Source of the DNA: Actinomycetota bacterium
GTDB lineage: Bacteria > Actinomycetota > Thermoleophilia > Solirubrobacterales > Solirubrobacteraceae
Direction: 5' to 3'
Assembly: GCA_009699245.1 (NCBI GenBank)
Contig: WLOQ01000006.1
Coordinates: 92,937-156,936 of the forward strand
Length of the DNA: 64,000 nucleotides
Made by a program: the position numbers and the translations under genes. The notes under the pieces were generated by a model, which made no database searches, had not been told where the DNA came from, and saw nothing but the letters and a program-made list of their open reading frames with translations. Of this stretch, positions 18,228 to 26,002 are shown piece by piece (position 1 is the first letter of the stretch; each line of letters starts with the position of its first letter).

Positions 18228-19691
18228 ATGGCGACGACGACACCGCCGGAGGGTGGCGCCTACGACCTCGTGGTGATCGGGCTCGGATCGGCGGGCCTCA
18301 TCGCTGCCGAGCTCGCCCAGAGCCTCGGCCTGCGGGTCGCGGCGGTCGAGCACGGCCGGATCGGTGGAGAGTCGCTCTGGCGCGGCTGCGTCCCGAGCAA
18401 GGCGCTGTCGGCCTCGGCCCATGTCGCGCACGAGATGCGCCACGCGGACCGCTGGGGGATCGTGCCGGCGGAACCGGAGATCGATCTCGCAGGCATCTGG
18501 GAGCGCATCCATCAGATCCAGGAGGACATCGCCGGCACGGGCACCGATCCGGCGGGACTGCGCGCGGCCGGCGTCGACGTCTTCCACGGGTCGGCGGCGC
18601 TCGGTGACGAGGGGGTCGTCGAGGTCGAAGGTGGGCCGTCGCTCCCGACCCGCTTTGCGCTGCTGTGCACCGGGAGCAGCCCGGATGTGCCGCCGGTCGC
18701 GGGGATCGAGGAGATGGGCTATCTCAGCACCGAGACGATCTGGTCGGCGAGTGGCCCTCCAGCCTCGTTGCTCGTGATCGGGGCGGGACGCACGGGCTGC
18801 GAGCTCGGTCAGGCGCTGCAGCGGCTGGGCGTCCAGGTGACGCTGCTCGAGCGCGAGGGCCGCATCCTGCAGCGCGACGAGCCCGAGCATGCCGCGGTCG
18901 TCGCGAACCTGCTGCGCGAGGAGGGCGCGACGCTCGAGACCGCGGTGCAGCTCGAACGGGCGGAGCGCGTCGCGGGCCGCGCGGTCCTCCACGGCCGGAC
19001 GGCGGACGGAGCCGCGGGGCGCTGGGAGGCCGACGAGATCCTCGTGGCGACCGGCCGCCGCCCGAACGCCGAGGGGATCGGCCTCGAGCGCCACGGGATC
19101 CGCGTGGCTGCGCACGGCGTGGTCACGGATGGGAGCGGGCGCACCGCCGTGCCGTGGATCTATGCGGTCGGCGACCTCACTGGGCGCGCGCACTTCACGC
19201 ACCTCGCGGCGGCCGAGGCCACCCGCGCCGTGCGCACGATGTTCTTCCCGGGCGCGCAGCGCGGTCCGATGGTCGTCCCGCGCTGCCTCTTCACCGATCC
19301 CGAACTCGCCCAGGTCGGCCTCACCGAGGCCGAGGCGCGGCTGGCGCACGGGAACGATCGGGTGCGGGTCTGGCGGCGGCCGCTCGCGAGCGTCGACCGC
19401 ACACGCACGAGTTCGCGCACAGCCGGCTCGATCATCGTCGTGACCGCGCGCGGACGGATCGTCGGGGCGAGCGTCCTCGCCCCGGCGGCGACGGAGCTCA
19501 TCGGGGAGCTCACGATCGCCGTCGAACGCCGCTGGCGCCTGCGCGACCTCGCAGCGACGATCCACATCTATCCGGCGGTCGCGACCGGGCTGCAGCAGAT
19601 CGCCGAAGAGGCCGCCATCGAGAGCGCCCACGCGCTCACACCGATCGCGCGTCTGCGCACCCGCGCGACCCGCCGCCGGGGTGCCGCATGA
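18228..19691 (+). CDS. FAD-dependent pyridine nucleotide-disulfide oxidoreductase homologue lacking one redox cysteine
   Basis: A 487-residue protein of the dihydrolipoamide dehydrogenase/mercuric reductase family. It has the FAD site DLVVIGLGSAGLIAAELA, the NAD(P) site LLVIGAGRTGCELGQAL, the second FAD motif IYAVGDLTGRAHFTHLA, and a dimerisation domain ending ATIHIYPAVATGLQQIAEEA. The redox motif, normally GG.CL..GC.PSK, reads GGESLWRGCVPSKAL: the first cysteine is S49 (codon TCG, 18372-18374) and only C54 remains. A classic CxxxxC disulfide is therefore impossible, so the protein may act as a mono-cysteine oxidase/reductase of the NADH-oxidase or CoA-disulfide-reductase style, or have lost the original reaction. 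The rhodanese gene is translationally coupled downstream. Confidence 0.88.
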   Translation: MATTTPPEGGAYDLVVIGLGSAGLIAAELAQSLGLRVAAVEHGRIGGESLWRGCVPSKALSASAHVAHEMRHADRWGIVPAEPEIDLAGIWERIHQIQEDIAGTGTDPAGLRAAGVDVFHGSAALGDEGVVEVEGGPSLPTRFALLCTGSSPDVPPVAGIEEMGYLSTETIWSASGPPASLLVIGAGRTGCELGQALQRLGVQVTLLEREGRILQRDEPEHAAVVANLLREEGATLETAVQLERAERVAGRAVLHGRTADGAAGRWEADEILVATGRRPNAEGIGLERHGIRVAAHGVVTDGSGRTAVPWIYAVGDLTGRAHFTHLAAAEATRAVRTMFFPGAQRGPMVVPRCLFTDPELAQVGLTEAEARLAHGNDRVRVWRRPLASVDRTRTSSRTAGSIIVVTARGRIVGASVLAPAATELIGELTIAVERRWRLRDLAATIHIYPAVATGLQQIAEEAAIESAHALTPIARLRTRATRRRGAA

Positions 19692-20026
19692 CCGGCCCGC
19701 TGGAGATCTCCACCGGACGCGCTGCGGCGCTGCAGGACGACGAGGACGCGGTCATCCTCGACGTGCGCGAGCCGTACGAGCGGGCTGCCGGTCACATCCC
19801 GGGGAGCATCCACATCCCGCTGGACGAGCTCGGGCGCCGCGCGGGAGAACTGGACCCGGCAACACCGATCGTCGTCGTGTGCCGTGCCGGCATGCGCTCG
19901 CTCTACGCGGCCCAGGCGCTGCAGGCGGCGGGGTACGACGCCGTCTCGATGGCCGGCGGCCTGCTCGCGTGGGATGGCGAGCAGCGCCCACTGGACCCGC
20001 CGGGCGGCGTGGTCGCCGAGCACTAG
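19688..20026 (+). CDS. Single-domain rhodanese sulfurtransferase
   Basis: A 112-residue rhodanese domain: VILDVREPYERAAGHIPGSIHIPL, then the active-site loop VVCRAGMRSLYAAQAL with the persulfide cysteine, and the closing GGLLAWDGEQRPLDPP. The six-residue loop CRAGMRS is the sulfurtransferase type rather than the seven-residue phosphatase type. The ATG overlaps the stop of the disulfide-reductase-like gene (ATGA), so the two are coupled and probably act in the same sulfur or thiol pathway (inference). Confidence 0.93.
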   Translation: MTGPLEISTGRAAALQDDEDAVILDVREPYERAAGHIPGSIHIPLDELGRRAGELDPATPIVVVCRAGMRSLYAAQALQAAGYDAVSMAGGLLAWDGEQRPLDPPGGVVAEH

Positions 20027-20033
20027 CGGCCGG

Positions 20034-21596
20034 TCAGACGCGCGTGCCGCGCGAGATGGGGCCGTGATGGGCATCCATCGCGACGAGCTCGTGCGCGCGC
20101 GCCGCCCAATCGCAGAGGATCGGCCGCGTGTCGCGCGGGTCGATGATCTCCTCGACGGAGAATCGCTCGGCGGTGCGGAAGGGGGAGACCGCGCGCTGCA
20201 GGCGGGCCTCGATCTCGGCGCGCAGCGCGACCGGGTCGTCAGCGGCCTCGAGCTCGCGGCGGTAGGCGGCCTCGAGGCCACCGGCGATCGGCAGAGACCC
20301 CCAGCTGCCCGACGGCCACGCGAAGCGCAGATTGAGCCGCGAGCCGTCGCCATGGCCGGCGCCCGCGACGCCGTACACCTTGCGCACGAGGATCGAGCAC
20401 CACGGGGTCTGCGCCTGGAGGACGGCGGCGAGCGCGCGACCGCCGCGCCGCACCGTCCCGCGGCGCTCGGCGTCGGTGCCGATGACGAATCCCGGGTTGT
20501 CGACGAGATTCAGCACCGGCAGGCGGAACGCGTCGCAGAGGTCGACGAAGCGCGTGAGTTTGTCCGAGGCCTCGGCCGTGATGCCGCCGCCATAGTGCTT
20601 CGGGTCGCTGGCGAGGACGCCCACGGGGCGCCCGTCGAGCCGTGCAAAGGCGGTGATCACCGAGGGCCCGAAGCGGCGGCCCATCTCGAAGACCGAGCCG
20701 CGGTCGACGATGAGCTCGAGGATGCGGCGCATCTCGAAAGGCTGGCGCGGGTCGCGCGGGACGATGCCCAGCAGCTTCTCCTCGCGGCGATCGGGGGCGT
20801 CCGTTCCGGCGATGATCGGCGGAGCTTCCCAGGCGCTCCCCGGCAGGTAGGAGAGAAAGCGCCGGATCTGGTCGAGTGCGTCGTCCTCATCGGCGGCCTC
20901 ATTGTCGACCGCCCCAGAGCGCGTCTGCATGCGCGAGCCGCCGAGCTCCTCCTTGTCCGGCTGCTCGCCCATTGCGGCGGCGACGACGGGCGGTCCGGCG
21001 ACGAAGAGCTGCCCCGAGCCGCGCACGATCACGGAGAAGTGGGACAGCGACACGCGCACGGCACCCATCCCGGCACATGGCCCGAGCGCCGCGGCTGCGA
21101 CGGGGACGCGGGCGAGATTCGCGATTACGAGATCGAATCCAGGGAGCGGCGGGACGTAGGAGAACCCGGTCGTCTCCAGGCTCTTCACCGAGCCGCCGCC
21201 GCCGGTGCCGTCGACGAGGCGCACGATCGGCGTGCGCAGCTCGTGGGCGGCGCGCTCGGCCCAGATCATCTTCTCCCAGATCGCCGCGTCGGCCGCGCCG
21301 CCGCGGACGGTGAAGTCGTCGGCCTGGACGACCATGCGACGGCCGTCGATGCGCCCGCGCCCCACGAGCATGTTCGCCGGCAGGAAGTCCGTCAGCGCTC
21401 CCGCCTCGTCGTAGGTGGCCTGCCCGGCGAGGCCGCCGGTCTCGTGGAACGTGCCGGGATCGAGCAGGCGCTCGATCCGCTCACGCACGGTGAGCTTGCC
21501 CGCGCCACGTTGGCGCGCCACGCGCTCCTCGCCGCCCATGCGCTGCGCCAGTTCGCGGCGCTGACGCAGCTCGGCGAGCTCTGGTTCCCAGGTCAC
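20034..21596 (-). CDS. Acyl-CoA carboxylase beta (carboxyltransferase) subunit
   Basis: Biotin-dependent carboxyltransferase of 520 residues. It shows RGAGKLTVRERIERLLDPGTFHE near the N-terminus, the acyl-CoA-binding region LVDGTGGGGSVKSLETTG, and the second half with SDPKHYGGGITAEASDKLTRFVDLCDAF, VDNPGFVIG and RKVYGVAGAGHGD. The architecture is that of propionyl- or methylcrotonyl-type enzymes; the acyl preference cannot be read. No alpha/biotin subunit is in the window. The GTG start at 21596 is chosen because a TAGCAT box lies seven bases upstream and the region further upstream overlaps the divergent acyl-CoA dehydrogenase. Confidence 0.88.
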   Translation of the reverse strand: MTWEPELAELRQRRELAQRMGGEERVARQRGAGKLTVRERIERLLDPGTFHETGGLAGQATYDEAGALTDFLPANMLVGRGRIDGRRMVVQADDFTVRGGAADAAIWEKMIWAERAAHELRTPIVRLVDGTGGGGSVKSLETTGFSYVPPLPGFDLVIANLARVPVAAAALGPCAGMGAVRVSLSHFSVIVRGSGQLFVAGPPVVAAAMGEQPDKEELGGSRMQTRSGAVDNEAADEDDALDQIRRFLSYLPGSAWEAPPIIAGTDAPDRREEKLLGIVPRDPRQPFEMRRILELIVDRGSVFEMGRRFGPSVITAFARLDGRPVGVLASDPKHYGGGITAEASDKLTRFVDLCDAFRLPVLNLVDNPGFVIGTDAERRGTVRRGGRALAAVLQAQTPWCSILVRKVYGVAGAGHGDGSRLNLRFAWPSGSWGSLPIAGGLEAAYRRELEAADDPVALRAEIEARLQRAVSPFRTAERFSVEEIIDPRDTRPILCDWAARAHELVAMDAHHGPISRGTRV

Positions 21597-21603
21597 CGGG
21601 CAG

Positions 21604-21609
21604 ATGCTA
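21604..21609 (-). promoter_or_regulatory. Leaderless -10 element of the acyl-CoA carboxylase gene
   Basis: TAGCAT on the minus strand, seven bases from the GTG at 21596. It is paired with the divergent box at 21625-21630. Confidence 0.6.
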
Positions 21610-21624
21610 GACGGGCCTCGTGAG

Positions 21625-21630
21625 TAGGCT
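21625..21630 (+). promoter_or_regulatory. Leaderless -10 element of the acyl-CoA dehydrogenase gene
   Basis: TAGGCT seven bases before the ATG at 21638, and 15 bases from the divergent -10 box. Confidence 0.6.
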
Positions 21631-21637
21631 TGCGGGC

Positions 21638-22786
21638 ATGTCTGCGAGCTACACCGATGCCTATTCCATCCCGCAGGAGCACCTCGACCTGCGTGACATG
21701 ATCCGTCAGATCGCACAGGAGCGCGTCGCGCCGCGCGCGCACGACATCGACAAGCACTCCGAGTACCCGCAGGACCTGCGCGAGCTCTTCGCGGAGAACG
21801 ACATCCTCGCGCTGCCGTTCCCGGTCGAGTACGGCGGCACCGGGACCGGGACGCTGATGCTGACGATGGCCGTCGAGGAGATCGCGAAGGCGTGCGCTGC
21901 CACGGCCCTGATGCTCATGGTCCAGGACCTCGGCACGCTGCCGATCCAGCTCGCGGGCAGCGAGGAGCTCAAGCAGCGCTTCCTGCCGAAGTGCGCCGCC
22001 GGCGAGTGGACGCCCGCGTTCGCGCTGTCCGAGCCCGAGGCCGGGTCCGACCCGGCGGCGATGCGGACGACCGCGCGCCTGGAGGGTGACGAGTGGGTCA
22101 TCAACGGCACGAAGAACTGGATCTCGAACGCCGGCGTGGCGGACTTCTACGTCGTCTTCGCGAGCACCGACCGCGAGCAGCGCAAGACCACGGCCTTCGT
22201 CGTTGAGGCGGACCGGCCCGGCTTCTCGATCGGCGGCTACGAGCACAAGATGGGGATCAAGGGCTCGCCGACCGGGTCGCCCGTCCTTGAGGATGTGCGC
22301 GTCCCGGCGGAGAACGTCATCGGCGAGGTCAACGGTGGCCTGAAGGTCGCGCTCGCGACGCTCGAGCGCACCCGCCTGGGCGCTGCCGCGCAGGCCGTCG
22401 GTGTCGCGCAGGGCGCTACCGACTACGCCACGGGGTACGCCAAGGAGCGCGTGACGTTCGGCAAGCCGATCTTCGAGCATCAGGCGATCCAGTTCCGGCT
22501 CGCCGAGATGGAGGCGCGCATCGCAGCGGCCCGCGAGCTCACGTACCGCGCGAGCGCGGCGGCCGACCGCAACGAGGTCGGCCTGGGCAAGTGGACGTCG
22601 ATGGCGAAGCTCGTCGCGTCGGACACGGCGATGTGGGCGACGACCGAAGCCGTTCAGGTCCTCGGCGGGTATGGCTACGTCAGCGACTACCCCGTCGAGC
22701 GTATGATGCGCGACGCCAAGATCACCCAGATCTACGAGGGGACGAACGAAATCCAGCGCCTCGTGATCGCCCGCTCGATGGCCTGA
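21638..22786 (+). CDS. Acyl-CoA dehydrogenase
   Basis: FAD-dependent dehydrogenase of 382 residues performing the first step of beta-oxidation or branched-chain acyl-CoA breakdown. It has ALSEPEAGSDPAAMRTTA and FINGTKNWISNAG-like segments (VINGTKNWISNAGVADF), then GGYGYVSDYPVERMMRDAKI and the catalytic glutamate in QIYEGTNEIQRLVIARSMA. Length and motifs match short/medium-chain enzymes. ATG 21638 is supported by the leaderless -10 box and beats a GTG six codons upstream. It is divergent from the acyl-CoA carboxylase gene, suggesting coordinated acyl-CoA metabolism. Confidence 0.94.
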   Translation: MSASYTDAYSIPQEHLDLRDMIRQIAQERVAPRAHDIDKHSEYPQDLRELFAENDILALPFPVEYGGTGTGTLMLTMAVEEIAKACAATALMLMVQDLGTLPIQLAGSEELKQRFLPKCAAGEWTPAFALSEPEAGSDPAAMRTTARLEGDEWVINGTKNWISNAGVADFYVVFASTDREQRKTTAFVVEADRPGFSIGGYEHKMGIKGSPTGSPVLEDVRVPAENVIGEVNGGLKVALATLERTRLGAAAQAVGVAQGATDYATGYAKERVTFGKPIFEHQAIQFRLAEMEARIAAARELTYRASAAADRNEVGLGKWTSMAKLVASDTAMWATTEAVQVLGGYGYVSDYPVERMMRDAKITQIYEGTNEIQRLVIARSMA

Positions 22787-22796
22787 CCTCCGGACC

Positions 22797-23423
22797 ATGC
22801 CCCCAGCCCGCCGCATCGCCTTCGCCGCCGTCGTGGCGCTCTGCGCCGGACTGACGGCGGCCGCGCTGCTCGCGGGCTTCAGCTCCAGCCCGCTGATCCG
22901 CGCGCTCGAGACGCTCGCGATCATCGGCCTCGTGATCGCCGTGGTCTTCGGTGGAGCGATCGCCCTCGGGCTGCGCCTCGCTGGCTGGCAGGAGCCCGAG
23001 TCGGAGGAGGACTTCGATCGGATCGTCGAGCGCAGTGAGCGCCTTGCGGCCGACGGGCTCGCCGTCGACCCGGATGAGCACGAGTTCCTCGAGCTCGATC
23101 CCTTCAGCGACCGCGACTTCGAAGAGCTCGTCCGCGAGGCGCTCGACGAGCTCCCCGACATGCTGCGCACCGCCCTCAACCGCAACGTCGCCGTCGTGAT
23201 CTCGGACAAGGGCCGCCGCGAGCGCGCCTACGGGCTCTATCAGGGGGACGGCGCCACGCGCGACGATCACCCGGACCGCATCATCATCTTCCGCGACACC
23301 CTGCGCCGCGACTTCGGCCATGACGCCGACCTCCTGCGCGAACAGGTGACCATCACGGTCCGCCACGAGCTCGCCCACCACATCGGGTTCGATGAGCTCG
23401 GCGTGCGCGGCCTCGGTCTCTGA
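22797..23423 (+). CDS. Membrane-anchored minimal zincin (metallopeptidase family)
   Basis: A 208-residue protein with two N-terminal hydrophobic segments (IAFAAVVALCAGLTAAALLAG and LAIIGLVIAVVFGGAIALGL), then a zincin domain. This contains the FEELVREALDELPDMLRTALNRNVAVVI segment of the small metallopeptidase family (PF06262-like) and the HExxH motif in TVRHELAHHIGFDE near the C-terminus. Family members are usually soluble and about 120-130 residues; here the domain is tethered to the membrane. The substrate is unknown. It starts ten bases after the acyl-CoA dehydrogenase and its stop overlaps the ltrA start, so the three may be cotranscribed. Confidence 0.82.
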   Translation: MPPARRIAFAAVVALCAGLTAAALLAGFSSSPLIRALETLAIIGLVIAVVFGGAIALGLRLAGWQEPESEEDFDRIVERSERLAADGLAVDPDEHEFLELDPFSDRDFEELVREALDELPDMLRTALNRNVAVVISDKGRRERAYGLYQGDGATRDDHPDRIIIFRDTLRRDFGHDADLLREQVTITVRHELAHHIGFDELGVRGLGL

Positions 23424-24610
23424 TGCAAGGCCACGACGGCGCGCGCCACCTCTCCCCGCTGCACAGGCCACCGCAGCTACGTCGCTCGCAGGGCGACGAC
23501 CGCCATGCGACTTGGCTCGAGCTCTTCTTCGACCTCGTGATCGTCGCCGCGGTGATCAGCCTCGCGGGGCGCCTCGTCCAGGAACCGGACCTCGTCGGGG
23601 TGCTGCGCTTCATCGCGCTCTTCATCCCGATCGCGTGGGCGTGGATGGGGTTCACGTACTACGCCAATCGCTTCGACAGCGACGACCTGATCTACCGCCT
23701 GACGGTGTCGGCCTCGATGCTCGCCATCGCGGCGATGGCCACCTCGATCGGCGATCTCTCGGACGCGGCGACGCGCCGCTTCGCGCTCGCCTACGCGGCG
23801 GTGGCGTTCCTGCGGCTGCTGCTCTACGCACGAGCGCGGCATCACGTCCCGGAGGCTCGCCGGACAATCAACTTCTACCTGCTCGGCTTCGGTCTGGGCT
23901 TCCTCTTCTGGGTCGTGTCGGCGCTCGTGCCGCCGCCCATGCGCTATGTCCTGTGGGGGATCGGACTGCTCGTCGAGTTTGCGACGCCGCTGCTCGGCTG
24001 GGGGACGATCTCCGCGACGCCCGTCGACCGCGTGCATCTCGTCGAGCGCTTCGGGCTCTTCACCATCATCGTGCTCGGCGAGTCGATGCTCTCGCTCGTC
24101 CTCGGCGTCCAGATCGCCTCATGGACCGGGACGACGGTCGCCGTCGCGGGCGCGTCGTTCATGGGCACGGTCGCGATCTGGTGGACGTACTTCGATTTCG
24201 AGGGCGGGCACAAGCTCAAGGCCGGGCTCTGGGGGTTCGTCACCTCGTACGGCCACATCGCGATCTGGCTGTCGACGGCGGCGCTCGCCGCGGCCGCGAA
24301 GATGGCGATCAAGCACTCGGACGAGATCGTCGCCGACGCCGGGGAGCGATGGATCGCCGTCGGGTCCGCCGGCGTGTTCCTCGCGACGATCGGCATCTTC
24401 CACTTCGCCGACCGCGACGACGAGCCACGGCTGCTGTCGCTTGCGCGCATCTGCGGCATCGCCGCGCTGATGGGGATCGGAGTCTTCGGGTCGAGCCTGC
24501 GCTGGCCGACGCTCATGGTGGCGATCGCCGCAATCCTGATCGTCGGCGCCGTTGTCGAAGGCCTCAGCCGGCGTCACCTGCTCCTGCGTGGCCTCGGCAC
24601 AGAGGCCTGA
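23423..24610 (+). CDS. Low temperature requirement A (LtrA)-family membrane protein
   Basis: A 395-residue integral membrane protein with roughly ten hydrophobic segments. The N-terminus has HATWLELFFDLVIVAAVISLAG, the LtrA signature, and the middle has the conserved VERFGLFTIIVLGESMLSLVLG followed by WWTYFDFEGGHKL. LtrA was named in Listeria for cold growth; its molecular function is unresolved. The ATG overlaps the zincin stop (TGATG). No regulatory element is obvious. Confidence 0.88.
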   Translation: MQGHDGARHLSPLHRPPQLRRSQGDDRHATWLELFFDLVIVAAVISLAGRLVQEPDLVGVLRFIALFIPIAWAWMGFTYYANRFDSDDLIYRLTVSASMLAIAAMATSIGDLSDAATRRFALAYAAVAFLRLLLYARARHHVPEARRTINFYLLGFGLGFLFWVVSALVPPPMRYVLWGIGLLVEFATPLLGWGTISATPVDRVHLVERFGLFTIIVLGESMLSLVLGVQIASWTGTTVAVAGASFMGTVAIWWTYFDFEGGHKLKAGLWGFVTSYGHIAIWLSTAALAAAAKMAIKHSDEIVADAGERWIAVGSAGVFLATIGIFHFADRDDEPRLLSLARICGIAALMGIGVFGSSLRWPTLMVAIAAILIVGAVVEGLSRRHLLLRGLGTEA

Positions 24611-24660
24611 CCGCGCCACCTGGCTCGGCTGCCGGCCGCGCGTGTCACACTCGAAACGCC

Positions 24661-25124
24661 ATGCAGCGACTGCGAATTCTGGGCCTCTTGGCGCTGCTGC
24701 CGGTGCTTGTGCCGGCCGTCAGCGCGTCAGCGCGTCAGCATCGACTTCAGCGGACACGACCGCGCCGACGCTTTCGCGGCCGATGATCGAGCCGAAGGTG
24801 GTCTCGCGAACAGCGCGGACGACGGCGCTGCGGTTCACGCTCGACGAGTCCGCGATGGTGCGCGGGACGATCATGCGCCGCTGGCCGGGGCGGCGCGACG
24901 TCGCGGGACACTGTGTCTCTGCGCGGACGGGTGCGAAGGGCGAGCGCTGCACCCGCCGTGCGACTGCGGGGCAGTTCAGCGTGAGCGCCGCGCCCGGGGC
25001 CAACCGGGCGCGGCTCGCGGTGCTGCGTCTGACGCTCGGGTCCTACACGCTGCTGCTCACACCGACCGATGCGGCGGGCAACGCGGGCGTCGCGCGAACG
25101 GTGACCTTCCGGGTCACCCGCTGA
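24661..25124 (+). pseudogene. Frameshifted secreted Ig-like domain protein
   Basis: The ATG at 24661 opens a signal peptide (LRILGLLALLPVLVPAVSASA) that runs into a stop at 24786. The rest of a recognisable exported domain lies in a different frame: DTTAPTLSRP, then ALRFTLDESAMVRGTI, two cysteines and GSYTLLLTPTDAAGN, up to 25124. The switch occurs exactly inside an 8-base tandem repeat (24718-24739); removing one unit restores one continuous frame of 151 residues. The domain looks like an Ig-like fold repeated in many secreted proteins of Thermoleophilia (from memory). It may be a true loss-of-function or phase-variable allele, or a sequencing or assembly error. An ATG at 24783 overlapping the first stop could restart the mature part without a signal peptide. 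Confidence 0.72.
24718..24739 (+). repeat. 8-bp tandem repeat (2.75 copies) at the frameshift
   Basis: GTCAGCGC occurs at 24718-24725 and 24726-24733, with a partial third copy GTCAGC at 24734-24739. The unit length is not a multiple of three, so gain or loss of a copy switches the frame between the signal peptide and the mature domain. Confidence 0.9.
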
Positions 25125-25133
25125 CCTGGTGGC

Positions 25134-25907
25134 TCAGCGCGGGGCCATCCGGATGGCCCCGTCGAAGCGGATGACCTCGCCGTTGAGCATCGGCGTGCGC
25201 ACGATGTACGTCGCGAGGTCCGCGTACTCCTCCGGCTGACCGAGCCGGCTCGGGAACGGCACCTGCTGACCGAGCGACTTGCGCGCGTCCTCCGGCAGGG
25301 AGGCGAGCAGCGGAGTCTCGAAGAGGCCCGGGGCGATCGTGCAGACACGGATGCCGTCGCGATGGAGGTCGCGTGCGGCGGGGAGGGTCATCCCGACCAC
25401 GCCGCCCTTCGTCGCCGAGTAGGCGATCTGGCCGATCTGACCGTCGTAGGCCGCGACCGACGCGGTCGTGACGATGACGCCGCGCTCGCCGTCCGGCTCA
25501 TCCGGGGACGTCTCGGTGATCATCTTGAATGCCGCGAGGCGCATCATGTTGAAGGTGCCGACGAGGTTGATGTCGATCAGGTTCTGGAACTGGTCGAGCG
25601 GGTGCGGACCCTTGGCCGACGCGACCTTGACGGCGAACCCCGTTCCGGCGCAGGCGACGGCGATGCGCAGCCCGCGCGGGGCCTCCGCGGCGCGATCGAC
25701 GGCCGCCTGCATCGGCTCCTCATGGCGCACGTCACACGCGACGAAGGCGGCTCGATCGCCGAGCTCGTCGGCGATGGCCTGACCACGCTCCGGATTGAAG
25801 TCGGCGATGACGACGTGCGCGCCCTCAGCGTGGAGGCGGCGGACGGTGGCCTCGCCGAGGCCGGATGCGCCACCGGTGATGACGGCGCCTGCTCCTTCGA
25901 TGTTCAT
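25134..25907 (-). CDS. Short-chain dehydrogenase, 3-hydroxyacyl-CoA dehydrogenase type 2-like
   Basis: NAD-dependent SDR of 257 residues. It has the nucleotide site AVITGGASGLGEATVRRL with ADFN after strand two (NAD preference), and the catalytic S..YSATK arrangement: TTASVAAYDGQIGQIAYSATKGGVVGMTLPAA. The segment TIAPGLFETPLL and the ending RLGQPEEYADLATYIV with GEVIRFDGAIRM closely resemble HSD17B10-type 3-hydroxyacyl-CoA dehydrogenases. It is divergent from a thiolase, the next enzyme of beta-oxidation, which supports that role. Confidence 0.88.
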   Translation of the reverse strand: MNIEGAGAVITGGASGLGEATVRRLHAEGAHVVIADFNPERGQAIADELGDRAAFVACDVRHEEPMQAAVDRAAEAPRGLRIAVACAGTGFAVKVASAKGPHPLDQFQNLIDINLVGTFNMMRLAAFKMITETSPDEPDGERGVIVTTASVAAYDGQIGQIAYSATKGGVVGMTLPAARDLHRDGIRVCTIAPGLFETPLLASLPEDARKSLGQQVPFPSRLGQPEEYADLATYIVRTPMLNGEVIRFDGAIRMAPR

Positions 25908-26002
25908 GTGCAGGGTGCTCCTGATCGGATTGCGGTCAGACGATCCTACGATGAAGGGGCGTGCCTAGACTCGCGGGAGACCGTGATCGAAAGGACCATT
26001 CC

